DNA from: JBFGJH01 sp041586155
GTDB taxonomy: Bacteria > Actinomycetota > Acidimicrobiia > Spongiisociales > JAENVV01
DNA length: 64,000 nt
Direction of reading: 5' to 3'
NCBI GenBank assembly: GCA_041586155.1
Contig: JBFHAT010000007.1
Coordinates: 29,132-93,131 of the forward strand
Below, in pieces: positions 35,821-44,573 of this stretch. Made by a program: the position numbers and the translations under genes. How positions within the stretch are numbered: the first letter of the stretch is position 1; the number at the start of each line of letters is the position of its first letter. Under the pieces are notes generated by a model. It was given only the letters and a program-made list of their open reading frames with translations. It did not search any database and was not told the DNA's origin.

Positions 35821-36279
35821 TCAGTCGTCGTCGGATGAATCGTCGTCGGAGCCGCTGCCCGACTTTCCGCTCGACGAGTCGTCATCCTTGGAATCGTCAT
35901 CGTCATCCACCGTGGTGCCGGTGGTGTCGTCCGAGGAATCGTCATCGTCGTCATGAACGGACGTCGCCACCGAGGTGTCGGTGGCTTCGTCCGACGGATC
36001 GTCGTCATCGCCAACCGAGGTGGGGACGGACGGGTCGGTCGTGTCGACCATCGTGTCTTGGGTCGTGTCGACCATCGTGTCCTCGGTCGTGTCGACCATC
36101 GTGTCCTCGGTCGTGTCGACCATGGAATCGGACGTCGACGGGCCTGTTGTGTCGACCTGGAGTCCGGCGGCGAGGTCGGCCGCGACGACCGAATCTGTCG
36201 TGGCGTTCAGTGCGGCTGCCACTCCGGCAGCCAGGAGAGCCATGCACCCGGCGACGACCACCGTGAGAATTGCACGCAT
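35821..36279 (-). CDS. Secreted acidic repeat protein, 152 aa
   Basis: A signal peptide (residues 1-23) is followed by a region built on an eight-residue repeat (MVDTTEDT, four copies). The C-terminal half is almost only Asp, Ser, Thr and Gly (DDDDDS-type runs). The mature protein is extremely acidic and probably disordered; calcium binding or surface display is possible but unproven. ATG 36279 has AAGGAG upstream. It is convergent with the histidine kinase. Confidence 0.65.
   Translation of the reverse strand: MRAILTVVVAGCMALLAAGVAAALNATTDSVVAADLAAGLQVDTTGPSTSDSMVDTTEDTMVDTTEDTMVDTTQDTMVDTTDPSVPTSVGDDDDPSDEATDTSVATSVHDDDDDSSDDTTGTTVDDDDDSKDDDSSSGKSGSGSDDDSSDDD
36037..36132. repeat. 24-bp tandem repeat, four units, inside the acidic protein gene
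   Basis: Units begin at 36037, 36061, 36085 and 36109 (plus-strand core GGTCGTGTCGACCATCGTGT). Units 2 and 3 are identical, unit 1 differs at the end, and unit 4 diverges after 17 bases. 24 bp keeps the frame, encoding the MVDTTEDT repeat. Near-identity points to recent expansion by slippage or unequal exchange. Confidence 0.9.
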
Positions 36280-36379
36280 GTGGGGTTCAGCTCCTTATCG
36301 AGGTTCTGGGATCTCGACAAGACGATCTCACCGAGGGCGTTGTGCACGCCGCAACAAACGGTTAAAGAAAGGTGAATGA

Positions 36380-37600
36380 TCAGAAAACGCTCAGGTGGGC
36401 CGCAACACCGTAATTCTGCAGGCGGGGCGGGCGATTTCCAATCACGACCTGGGCGAGACCCGTGTTGGGCATGAGGCCGGTCGCCAAGAATCGGTGATAG
36501 CCGTTGCCGAGGATCGAGACCACGAACGATCGAATGGCCGAACCGTGCGACACCACCATCAGATCGCCGGCCGACTGCGCCACCAGATCATCCATGGCGG
36601 CGCTCATTCGGCGAGTGAGGTCGGCAACCGACTCCCCCGACACTCCCCGTCTGGCGTCGGTCTTGTCCTGGTAGATGCTGCGGAAGAGATCGGGCCAGCC
36701 CGCCTTGATGTCGTCGGTGTGCAGGTTTTCCCAGTCGCCCATCGACATCTCCATGAGCCCGTCGTGCGTCGCAGGCGGACCGCCGGCGACCACCGTGGCC
36801 GTCTCGACGGCCCGCCCCAGCGGCGATGAGACCAGTGCGGCCGGCGCTCCGAACCAACCGGCAAGCGCCTTGGCCTGGAGGCGCCCAGTGTCGTTGAGGC
36901 CCCAATCGGTCTGACCCTGCCACACCTGCTTGGTGTTGGCGTCGGTTTCGCCATGGCGAGCAAGAGTGACGATCCGGTCGCCGGGTTCGAGCCGAAACGC
37001 AGCGTCCGGGCCGAGATGGCCGACGTCGTTGAAGCCGGCGAGCCGCCAGTGGCCGAACTCCTGGGCGAAGGTGGTCAAAGACGAGTTACCGATGACGCCT
37101 GCGGTTCGGTTGGGGAAGGAGAGATCCCAGGCGTCGGCAACGAGCGACCGGATGACCCCGCCGTGGGTGATCACCAGCGCAGCGCCGTCCTCTGGAATGC
37201 GGGCTGCAAGCTTCTCGAAGGCAGCTCGAACCCGTCCGGCGAATGCAGGAAGTGTCTCACCGGTCCTGCCGAGCCTGACCGGCTCGCCGCGCCGCATGGC
37301 GGCGAGGGTCGCTCCATCATGCTCCGCAACGTCGGCATGAGACCTGCCCGACCACTCACCGACGTCGATCTCCCGCCAATCCGCTGACGGCTCGGCGGCC
37401 AGGCCGGCCAGATCGGCGGTCTCCAGCGCCCGGCCGAGGTCGGATGACACCACGATGTCGAAGCCCTCGGCGCCGAGCCGCTCTCCGACGGTGCGAGCTT
37501 GAAGACGACCTTCCTCGCTCAGCACGCCGGCGGCATGACCCTGCCAGCGCCGGGCGGCGTTGTGCTCGGTTTCGGCGTGCCGAAGAAAGGTGATCTTCAT
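36380..37600 (-). CDS. Tandem two-domain histidine phosphatase (phosphoglycerate-mutase-like)
   Basis: 406 residues holding two complete histidine-phosphatase domains in one chain. Domain 1 (1-195) has LRHAETEHN (RHA instead of the usual RHG), the acid residue in REIDVGEWSG and the second His in VITHGGVIRS. Domain 2 (about 205-395) has ARHGETDAN, MEMSMGDWEN and VVSHGSAIRS. Both catalytic sets look intact. Substrates could be phosphosugars, alpha-ribazole phosphate or similar. ATG 37600 is seven bases from a TACGGT box. Confidence 0.85.
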   Translation of the reverse strand: MKITFLRHAETEHNAARRWQGHAAGVLSEEGRLQARTVGERLGAEGFDIVVSSDLGRALETADLAGLAAEPSADWREIDVGEWSGRSHADVAEHDGATLAAMRRGEPVRLGRTGETLPAFAGRVRAAFEKLAARIPEDGAALVITHGGVIRSLVADAWDLSFPNRTAGVIGNSSLTTFAQEFGHWRLAGFNDVGHLGPDAAFRLEPGDRIVTLARHGETDANTKQVWQGQTDWGLNDTGRLQAKALAGWFGAPAALVSSPLGRAVETATVVAGGPPATHDGLMEMSMGDWENLHTDDIKAGWPDLFRSIYQDKTDARRGVSGESVADLTRRMSAAMDDLVAQSAGDLMVVSHGSAIRSFVVSILGNGYHRFLATGLMPNTGLAQVVIGNRPPRLQNYGVAAHLSVF

Positions 37601-37607
37601 CGAGCCA

Positions 37608-37613
37608 ACCGTA
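37608..37613 (-). promoter_or_regulatory. Putative -10 box (TACGGT) of the tandem phosphatase gene
   Basis: TACGGT on the minus strand is seven bases upstream of ATG 37600 and predicts a leaderless transcript. Confidence 0.45.
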
Positions 37614-37642
37614 GCTGTGGCAGTGGACTAGCCCACGGCAGG

Positions 37643-39703
37643 TCAGAACGCCGAAGCAAAGATGAGCGACACGATCGTCATCACCTTGATGACGATGTTC
37701 ATGGCAGGACCGGCGGTGTCCTTGAAGGGGTCGCCGACCGTGTCACCGATCACGGCAGCCTTGTGAGCATCGGAGCCCTTGCCGCCGTGCGCGCCCGACT
37801 CGACATATTTCTTGGCGTTGTCCCATGCGCCGCCGGCGTTCGCCATGTAGATGGCGAGGAGGAAACCCGACACCAGCGCTCCAGCGAGGAATCCACCCAA
37901 CGCCTCGACGTCGATGAACCCGATGATCAATGGCAGGGCGATCGCCAAGGCGCCGGGGATCAGCATCTCCCGCAAAGCACCCGCAGTTGCGATGTCGACG
38001 CATTTGGCGTATTCGGGCCGCGCATCGGGATTTCCCTCCCGCAGACCTGGGATCTCGCGGAACTGCCGGCGCACCTCCTCGATCATGCGAAACGCGGCGC
38101 GACCGACCGCGTTGATGGTCATCGCCGAGAAGAGATACGGGAACATGGCGCCGAGGAAGAGACCTACCGTCGTCCCGACATTGATGAGGTTGATACTCGA
38201 CAAACCCACCGCCTGGGTGAAAGTGGCGAACAGCGCCAGCGCCGTCACGGCGGCCGAGGCGATGGCGAAGCCCTTGGCCACCGCCGCGGTGGTGTTGCCC
38301 AGTGAGTCGAGGGCGTCGGTCGTCTCTCGTACCGCGGGAGGTAGGCCGGCCATCTCGGCGATGCCGCCGGCATTGTCGGCGATGGGCCCGTAAGCGTCGA
38401 CGGCGATCGTGATTCCCAGCGTGGCGAGCACGCCGATGGCGGCAATGGCCACCCCGTAGATCCCACCGGAGTCACCCAGAGCCCAGTCGCCCGCCCAATG
38501 GGCGCCGGCGATGCCGGCGGCGGTCACGATGACCGAATACGCGGCCGACCGCTTGCCTTCGGCGATTCCCTTCAAGATGACCGTTGCGGGGCCCGTCTCG
38601 GCCTGGCGAGCGATCTCCTTGACGGTCTTGTAGTGGTCCGAGGTGTAGATCTCCGAGAGCTTTCCCACTGCGAACCCGACCATCAGGCCGATCACGACCG
38701 CAATGAAGAGCCCGAGCGGGCGTACGCCTTCTTTGCCGCCGAACAAGACGAAGGCCAGGCCGAGGACTGCCAGCGCCGCCAGGACCATCGCAGTGTTGGT
38801 CCCTCGGTGAAGCGAGGCAGCCAGGTCGCTGTCGTCCTTTGGCCTGACCAGGAACGAGCTGACGATCGACGCGAACATTCCCAGCGCCCCCACCGCCAGG
38901 GGAAAGATGATGGCTTCGGCCTGAAATGCCGCCCCGGTGAATGCCAGTGCAGCAAAGGCCACCGGCGCAACCAGGGAGCCCACATACGACTCGAACAGGT
39001 CGGCGCCCATCCCGGCCACGTCCCCGACGTTGTCACCGACGTTGTCGGCGATGACCGCCGGATTGCGAGGGTCGTCCTCGGGGATGCCGGCCTCTACCTT
39101 CCCCACCAGGTCGGCCCCGACGTCAGCAGCCTTGGTGTAGATCCCGCCCCCGACGCGGGCGAACAGCGCAATCGACGATCCGCCCAGGCCGATCGCGGCG
39201 ACGATCTCGGCTCCCCTGCCCAGCGCGTCGCCGGACTCCCCGCTGACGAACAACAGGTACCCGATGGTGACGGCCAGCAGCCCGAACCCGGCCACGGTGA
39301 AGCCCATCACGGCGCCACCTCGAAACGCCAGCGGCAGCGCCTGGACGATGCCCCCCTGCCGCGCCGCTTCGGCGGTGCGGGCATTGGCGGCGGTGGCAAT
39401 CCGCATTCCGATGAACCCGGCCGCGGCCGACAACACCGCCCCACCGACATAGGCAAGCGCTCGCTGCAAACCGTCTTCGAGAAGCGACCCGATCAGCAAC
39501 GCCATTATCACCACGAAGCCCGCCACCCAGGTGTATTCACGGCGCAGGAACGCCATCGCTCCCTCGCGAATCGCCGTGGCCAGCTCGATCATGCGCTCGT
39601 TGCCCTGGCTCGTCGCAAGCACCTGGCGGCTGAAGACAACCGCCAGTGCGAGAGCGGCGACACCGGCAACAGCCGCGAGCGCCACGAAGAAGTCAGCAGT
39701 CAT
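37643..39703 (-). CDS. hppA: Membrane-bound ion-translocating pyrophosphatase
   Basis: 686-residue integral membrane protein with about 16 transmembrane helices that couples pyrophosphate hydrolysis to cation pumping. The substrate site reads DVGADLVGKVEAGIPEDD and then DNVGDNVGD. The segment GNTTAAVAKGFA has Ala where K+-independent enzymes carry Lys (GNTTKA), so a K+-dependent enzyme is predicted. Whether it pumps H+ or Na+ cannot be settled by eye. Length and N-terminus are standard. It would recover energy from biosynthetic pyrophosphate. Confidence 0.97.
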   Translation of the reverse strand: MTADFFVALAAVAGVAALALAVVFSRQVLATSQGNERMIELATAIREGAMAFLRREYTWVAGFVVIMALLIGSLLEDGLQRALAYVGGAVLSAAAGFIGMRIATAANARTAEAARQGGIVQALPLAFRGGAVMGFTVAGFGLLAVTIGYLLFVSGESGDALGRGAEIVAAIGLGGSSIALFARVGGGIYTKAADVGADLVGKVEAGIPEDDPRNPAVIADNVGDNVGDVAGMGADLFESYVGSLVAPVAFAALAFTGAAFQAEAIIFPLAVGALGMFASIVSSFLVRPKDDSDLAASLHRGTNTAMVLAALAVLGLAFVLFGGKEGVRPLGLFIAVVIGLMVGFAVGKLSEIYTSDHYKTVKEIARQAETGPATVILKGIAEGKRSAAYSVIVTAAGIAGAHWAGDWALGDSGGIYGVAIAAIGVLATLGITIAVDAYGPIADNAGGIAEMAGLPPAVRETTDALDSLGNTTAAVAKGFAIASAAVTALALFATFTQAVGLSSINLINVGTTVGLFLGAMFPYLFSAMTINAVGRAAFRMIEEVRRQFREIPGLREGNPDARPEYAKCVDIATAGALREMLIPGALAIALPLIIGFIDVEALGGFLAGALVSGFLLAIYMANAGGAWDNAKKYVESGAHGGKGSDAHKAAVIGDTVGDPFKDTAGPAMNIVIKVMTIVSLIFASAF

Positions 39704-39737
39704 GGATCACATTCTCCCGATGGTGGAAATCGGCGGC

Positions 39738-39743
39738 AGTATA
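39738..39743 (-). promoter_or_regulatory. Putative hppA -10 box (TATACT)
   Basis: TATACT on the minus strand, 34 bases before ATG 39703, gives a short leader with a GGGAGAA ribosome site. No clear -35 hexamer is seen. Confidence 0.45.
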
Positions 39744-39826
39744 CGCACGGCGCCGGAAGCCCCGAACTTGACGTCTAGGACGCGCCGGCGCGTACACTGC
39801 CGGCTTCTCCCCCATCTCGAGAACGC

Positions 39827-41050
39827 ATGCCTCTCTCACATCGCGCCGTGTTCGCGGCGGCCTCTTTGCTGCTGATCGTCTCAGCCTGCTCTCGCGGCGA
39901 CGCCTCCCCGACGACAACGCTGCCCGCCCCCACGGTGCCACCCACCACACAGCCTGCTCCCACCACGACCCAGCCACCCTCGGTGGAGGTGACCTCGGCA
40001 TCGGCTCTCCCTGGCGACCTGGCAGACCAGGTGGAGGCCATCTATCTGTTGGCGTCAGGCGTGCAGGGGCAGGCCCAGGCTCGGCAGGGCCTCGTCGACC
40101 ACCTGCGCGACAACCCGTCGCCTCGGCCGGCTCCGGCGGCCGTAGCCGTGGAGTGGGCTGCCGGCACGATTCAAGAACGACAAGTGGCGGTCGTCACCGC
40201 AGGCGACGATGTGATCCTGGCCGTCTCTCCGGGCGGAGCGCGGTGGGAGATCGTCGGCGCCGACCTCGTGTCACTCGGCGTGCCCGCTTGGTACGGCCAC
40301 CGCAACCACCAGATCTTTGTGATCGGCTCCGACGCCCGCACCCGCGAAGATCCCATCAAGTTACGAGCGGACAGTCTCCATATCGTCACGGTCGCCGCCG
40401 ACGCGTCATCGGCATCGATCGTCGGCCTGCCGCGTGACAGCTGGGTGGAAGCGCCGTATGGCCGCAATGACAAGATCACCAACACGATGGCGAGCCGCGG
40501 CCCCGAGGTGACTACCGAGGCGGCCGAGACCTTGACTTCACTCGATTTCGACGGGTACATCGTGACCGGCTTTGCGGGATTCGTTCGACTCGTCAACGAC
40601 ATGGGCGGGTTCACCATCGAGATCCCCTTTGCGATGAACGAGCCCAAGTCCGATGCCTTCTTCCAGGCCGGAGTGCAAATGATCGACGGGTTCCAGGCGC
40701 TGGCCTTCGCCCGCAACCGCACTCTGGCCGGCGGCGACTTCACCCGCTCGTTCCATCAGGGCGTCATCATGCAGTGGGGGCTGCAGGCGGCCCAGGAGCG
40801 GGGACCCCTTCACATCCCCGAGTTCCTGGAGTCGCTCGACAAGCACACGTTCACCGATCTCACCCCTGCCCAGCTCCTACAAATCACCGCGGCGGCGCTG
40901 GCGCAAGAGGACCCATTCGAGATCCCCAACCTGGTCGCCCCCGGAAGCCCGGGCCGAGCCGGATCGGCGTCGGTGGTGTACCTGTCGGACGGGGCATTCG
41001 AGATCTTCGACGACCTTTCGGACCGTGTTCTGGACGTCGTGCCTGAGTAG
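39827..41050 (+). CDS. LytR-CpsA-Psr (LCP) family lipoprotein
   Basis: 407 residues. A lipoprotein signal (Cys21 in LLIVSAC) and a Thr/Pro-rich linker precede the LCP domain (about 160-330). LCP enzymes attach polyprenyl-linked glycopolymers to peptidoglycan. Core segments are IGSDART, KLRADSLHIVTV, IVGLPRDSWV, TGFAGFVRLVNDMGGFTIEIP-like and ALAFARNRTLAGGDFTRS, which include the conserved Arg/Asp set. Lipidation is unusual, since most LCP proteins have a transmembrane helix. The nearby GT4 enzyme may supply part of the glycopolymer. Confidence 0.88.
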   Translation: MPLSHRAVFAAASLLLIVSACSRGDASPTTTLPAPTVPPTTQPAPTTTQPPSVEVTSASALPGDLADQVEAIYLLASGVQGQAQARQGLVDHLRDNPSPRPAPAAVAVEWAAGTIQERQVAVVTAGDDVILAVSPGGARWEIVGADLVSLGVPAWYGHRNHQIFVIGSDARTREDPIKLRADSLHIVTVAADASSASIVGLPRDSWVEAPYGRNDKITNTMASRGPEVTTEAAETLTSLDFDGYIVTGFAGFVRLVNDMGGFTIEIPFAMNEPKSDAFFQAGVQMIDGFQALAFARNRTLAGGDFTRSFHQGVIMQWGLQAAQERGPLHIPEFLESLDKHTFTDLTPAQLLQITAAALAQEDPFEIPNLVAPGSPGRAGSASVVYLSDGAFEIFDDLSDRVLDVVPE

Positions 41051-41053
41051 AGA

Positions 41054-41359
41054 TCAGGCTGCCGGGTACCCGGCGAGCAGCTCGATCACCACGGCTGCTT
41101 CGGGCGGACCGGTGATCTCCAAACGCACATCGCGGTCGGTCTGAGCCACGGTCAACGACAGGAAGCGGCAGCATTCGGCTTCGCGCCGGGCCAGGTCGCG
41201 CAGCACGCCTTCGACTTCCGCCGGAAACGTGAGCTCCACGCCCGCTTCGATCGGGCGGCGGCGCAGGAGGTATCGGCGCAAATCGGACCACTCGAGGGCC
41301 TGCCGGACCGAATCCGGCTCGGGCAGGTCACAAGCGACCGGGATGCGGCGGCGGGTCAC
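41054..41359 (-). CDS. Hypothetical protein, about 101 aa
   Basis: Small cytosolic protein I cannot assign. It contains two adjacent Cys in ARREAECCRFL near the middle, a context also seen in small proteins beside metal-resistance regulators, and ends ITGPPEAAVVIELLAG. GTG 41359 with AGGA eight bases upstream is the likely start; ATG 41368 is possible. It converges on the LCP gene with three bases between stops. Confidence 0.55.
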   Translation of the reverse strand: MTRRRIPVACDLPEPDSVRQALEWSDLRRYLLRRRPIEAGVELTFPAEVEGVLRDLARREAECCRFLSLTVAQTDRDVRLEITGPPEAAVVIELLAGYPAA

Positions 41360-41388
41360 GCCGTGCATCCTACGTCGCCGATGGGCCG

Positions 41389-42213
41389 TCAGGGGCAGAG
41401 CCCGATGCCGCCGCCCCCTCCGCGGGCGCACATCGGGGAGCTCTCGACCGACAGCAGCTGGAATCCCGACGCCGCGGGGCCGCCGGTGATGCGCAACCGT
41501 TGCCCTTCGACCGAGTCGTCCGCCAGACCGAACAGGTCGAAGATCGCCACGTCGTCCGCCACATCACCGGGCGCAGCAACCAGCGTGATCAACGGAGTCA
41601 CGTCGATCGACTCCGACGCAACCGCTGCCGCCACCGATTGACCGAGCTCGAGCATCGTGGCCGAATCTGCCATGGGGCCGACCCGATCGGTGATGTCGGT
41701 GTAAGCGGCAAACCGGGTGAGAAAGCCCGAGTTGGCCCACCCGATCATCCCGTCGACGTCGATCTTCCACCATATGGCACCCGACGGCAGGATCCAGCCG
41801 TCGCCGGTGCCGAGGATCCCCATCCGCAATGGCTCGAGCGTCGTGATCACGTCAAAACCGACGCTCGGCCCCGACCGCACATTGAGGACGTCATCGTGCT
41901 TCACGTTGGCGACACCGACCACCGAACCGTCGCTCGGCGCGGGGACGAACAGGTCCCACGGCTCTCCGGCGAGCACCGTGGTCGTGGTTGGGGGCACCGA
42001 CGTCGTCGTCGGCGGCGGCACCGCTGTCGAGCGGGTCGAGGTCGCCATCGGCTGGGTGCTGGTCGGTGCCGGCTCGCTGGTAGAGGTTGTCCCGGTCACC
42101 ACCGGGGCGTCGGCCGGCTGTTGCGAAGAGAGGGCGGTCGTTGTGGTCGGCGAGGCACCACATGCAGCCACCAAACACAACGTCACCGGGCCCAACGATA
42201 CGAGGCGGATCAT
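41389..42213 (-). CDS. SH3-domain lipoprotein
   Basis: 274 residues. Signal peptide with lipobox (Cys18 in LVAAC), a Thr/Pro/Ser linker of about 65 residues, then a bacterial SH3 domain (about 95-165) with DVLNVRSGPSVGFDVITTL and WWKIDVDGMIGWANSGFL. Such domains bind cell-wall material. A second domain of about 100 residues, ending in CARGGGGGIGLCP with two Cys, is unknown to me. ATG 42213 has AAAGGAG upstream. Confidence 0.8.
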   Translation of the reverse strand: MIRLVSLGPVTLCLVAACGASPTTTTALSSQQPADAPVVTGTTSTSEPAPTSTQPMATSTRSTAVPPPTTTSVPPTTTTVLAGEPWDLFVPAPSDGSVVGVANVKHDDVLNVRSGPSVGFDVITTLEPLRMGILGTGDGWILPSGAIWWKIDVDGMIGWANSGFLTRFAAYTDITDRVGPMADSATMLELGQSVAAAVASESIDVTPLITLVAAPGDVADDVAIFDLFGLADDSVEGQRLRITGGPAASGFQLLSVESSPMCARGGGGGIGLCP

Positions 42214-42320
42214 GCGCGGCTCCTTTCCGGCACGCCGTTCCGATCGCACCAGAGCCGCATCGCATTTTACCTCCGGCCGCCTCCAACGATGTCCGAGGAC
42301 GGGTCTAGCCTCCGCTGAGG

Positions 42321-44570
42321 ATGGACCTGGAAGAGATCGTCGCCGGCTGGACCGAACAGGACGGGTTCGAGGGCGAGCTCGTCCACATCGAACGGTTGCC
42401 CGCTCGGGGAGCCATCCACTCGGACCTCGCAGTCGACCCTCGTCTGGCCGACCTCCTCGCCGAAAAAGCCATCAGCCGTCTCTACCGGCATCAAGCGCGA
42501 GCCGTCGAGTCGATTCGGTCCGGCATGCACACGGTCGTAGTGGCAGGAACCGCGTCCGGCAAGACGCTTTGCTACCAGTTGCCGATCGCCGAGCAGATCT
42601 TGGACCAGCCGCGTTCGACGGCTCTCCTCCTCTACCCGACCAAAGCGCTGGCACAGGACCAGCTCAGAGCCCTCGGAGAGCTGGGGATTCCGGGACTGGT
42701 GGCTGCCACCTACGACGGCGACACCGAGCGTGAGGATCGGCTTTGGGTTCGTCGCAACGCCAACGTCGTGCTGACCAACCCTGACATGTTGCACGTCGGG
42801 ATCCTTCCCAACCACGGCCAGTGGGCCGACTTCCTCCTGCGGCTGCGGTACGTCGTCGTGGACGAGATGCACATGTTCCGGGGCATCTTCGGCAGCCACG
42901 TTGGGCTGATTCTCCGGCGGCTCCGGCGAATGGCAACTCACTATGGAGCCGATCCCATCTTCGTGTTCACCAGCGCGACGATCGGCAATCCCGGTGAGCT
43001 GGCCGCTGCCTTGGCCGGTGTGGAGGTGACGGTTTGCGACGGCGACGACTCGGCGAGGGGCGAACGGATGGTGGCGCTGTGGAATCCACCACTCGACCCC
43101 GACGACTCTTCGGTGCGACGATCGGCCCTCACCGAGACCACCGACCTGTTCGTCGACCTCGTCGAGCACGATCAACATTCCATCGTGTTCTCGCGCTCGC
43201 GGAAAGCCACCGAGCTGATCTATCGGTGGGCACGCGACCGGCTCTCGCCCGAGAAGAAGGACCGCATCGCGCCGTACCGATCTGGCTATCGGGCCGCCGA
43301 CCGGAGGGAGACTGAGCGGCGGCTCTTCTCGGGAAGCCTGCTCGGCATCACTGCCACCAATGCGCTCGAGCTGGGCATCGACGTCGGCGCCCTCGACGCC
43401 GCGGTCATCAACACGTTTCCGGGGACGATCTCGTCGTTCCGCCAGCAGGCGGGACGGGCGGGGCGCACCATGCGTAGATCTCTGGCGGTGCTCGTCGGCG
43501 GCCAGGACAACCTCGATCAGTACTTCATGGGTCATCCGCACGAGCTGTTCGAGCGCAGCCCGGAAGCTGCGGTGATCAACCCCAACAACCCGAAGGTGTT
43601 GGAAGCACATGTCGCCTGTGCCGCCCACGAGTTGCCGCTCGACCTGGCCGACCGGGGATACTTCGGCAACAACACCGAAGAAGCGGTTGCCACCCTCGCA
43701 GCCGAAGGTCACCTGGTCGCGAGAAGGGGCCGGATGGTCTGGAATCGCACGGTCTCGCCGGCCGGCCGGGTGGGTATCCGGACCGCAGGCTCGAATACGT
43801 ACACGATCCTGGACGTCACCGAGGCGGAAGTCATCGGCACGTTCGAAGCATCACGGGTCTACCGCGAGGCGCATCCGGGTGCGGTTTACCTGCACCAGGG
43901 CGAGACATACGTCGTCGACCAGCTCAATGGGGACCAGCGTGAGGTGCGGGTTCGGCCCGCCCCTGTCGACTACTACACGCAGGCGCAGCAGGACACCTGG
44001 CTCGACGTGGTCGACACCCGGTCTGAGACGTCGGTGGGTCCGACAAACGTGTTCCTGGGATCCGTACGGGTCGAGCAAAAGGTTGTGGGCTACCAGCGCA
44101 AGTTGATCGGCTCGGGCGAAACGGTGGCAACCGAGTACCTCGACCTGCCGCCGACGATGTACACGACTGAGGCTGTGTGGTACTCGATCCCCAATTCGAT
44201 CATCGACCGACTCGAGCTGCCCGTCGACCACCTGCTGGGCGCTCTCCACGCCGCCGAGCACGCAGCAATCGGCATGCTGCCCCTCTTTGCGATCTGCGAC
44301 CGATACGACATCGGCGGACTCTCCACCAACTACCACCCGGTCACCGACACGGCCACGATCTTCATCTACGAGGCCTATCCGGGCGGGGCGGGGATCTCGC
44401 CGATGGCGTTCGAGGTCGTAGCCGAACACCTGCGCGCCACCCGAGATTCGATTCAGAGCTGCGTGTGTGGCGACGGGTGCCCGAGCTGCATCGTCTCGCC
44501 CAAGTGCGGTAATTACAACGAACCCCTGTCCAAAGCAGGCGCCGTCAGCTTGCTCGACGCGCTGCTGTGA
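42321..44570 (+). CDS. DEAD/DEAH-box helicase with DUF1998 (MrfA/YprA-like, Tad-neighbourhood type)
   Basis: 749-residue superfamily 2 helicase. Motif I is AGTASGKT, motif II DEMH (usually DECH/DEVH in this group), motif III TSATI, and motif VI QQAGRAGRT. A C-terminal DUF1998 domain ends with four Cys in CVCGDGCPSC and a later PKC, a probable zinc site. Bacillus MrfA of this family repairs mitomycin damage. In actinobacteria this helicase is found near Tad secretion genes, as here (5 kb away). TAGCCT lies nine bases before ATG 42321. Confidence 0.92.
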   Translation: MDLEEIVAGWTEQDGFEGELVHIERLPARGAIHSDLAVDPRLADLLAEKAISRLYRHQARAVESIRSGMHTVVVAGTASGKTLCYQLPIAEQILDQPRSTALLLYPTKALAQDQLRALGELGIPGLVAATYDGDTEREDRLWVRRNANVVLTNPDMLHVGILPNHGQWADFLLRLRYVVVDEMHMFRGIFGSHVGLILRRLRRMATHYGADPIFVFTSATIGNPGELAAALAGVEVTVCDGDDSARGERMVALWNPPLDPDDSSVRRSALTETTDLFVDLVEHDQHSIVFSRSRKATELIYRWARDRLSPEKKDRIAPYRSGYRAADRRETERRLFSGSLLGITATNALELGIDVGALDAAVINTFPGTISSFRQQAGRAGRTMRRSLAVLVGGQDNLDQYFMGHPHELFERSPEAAVINPNNPKVLEAHVACAAHELPLDLADRGYFGNNTEEAVATLAAEGHLVARRGRMVWNRTVSPAGRVGIRTAGSNTYTILDVTEAEVIGTFEASRVYREAHPGAVYLHQGETYVVDQLNGDQREVRVRPAPVDYYTQAQQDTWLDVVDTRSETSVGPTNVFLGSVRVEQKVVGYQRKLIGSGETVATEYLDLPPTMYTTEAVWYSIPNSIIDRLELPVDHLLGALHAAEHAAIGMLPLFAICDRYDIGGLSTNYHPVTDTATIFIYEAYPGGAGISPMAFEVVAEHLRATRDSIQSCVCGDGCPSCIVSPKCGNYNEPLSKAGAVSLLDALL

Positions 44571-44573
44571 TGC

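Noticed and set aside
36037..36132. CRISPR-like short repeats
   Set aside because: Units are directly adjacent with no spacers and lie inside a coding frame; it is a coding tandem repeat. No CRISPR array or cas gene was seen in the window.
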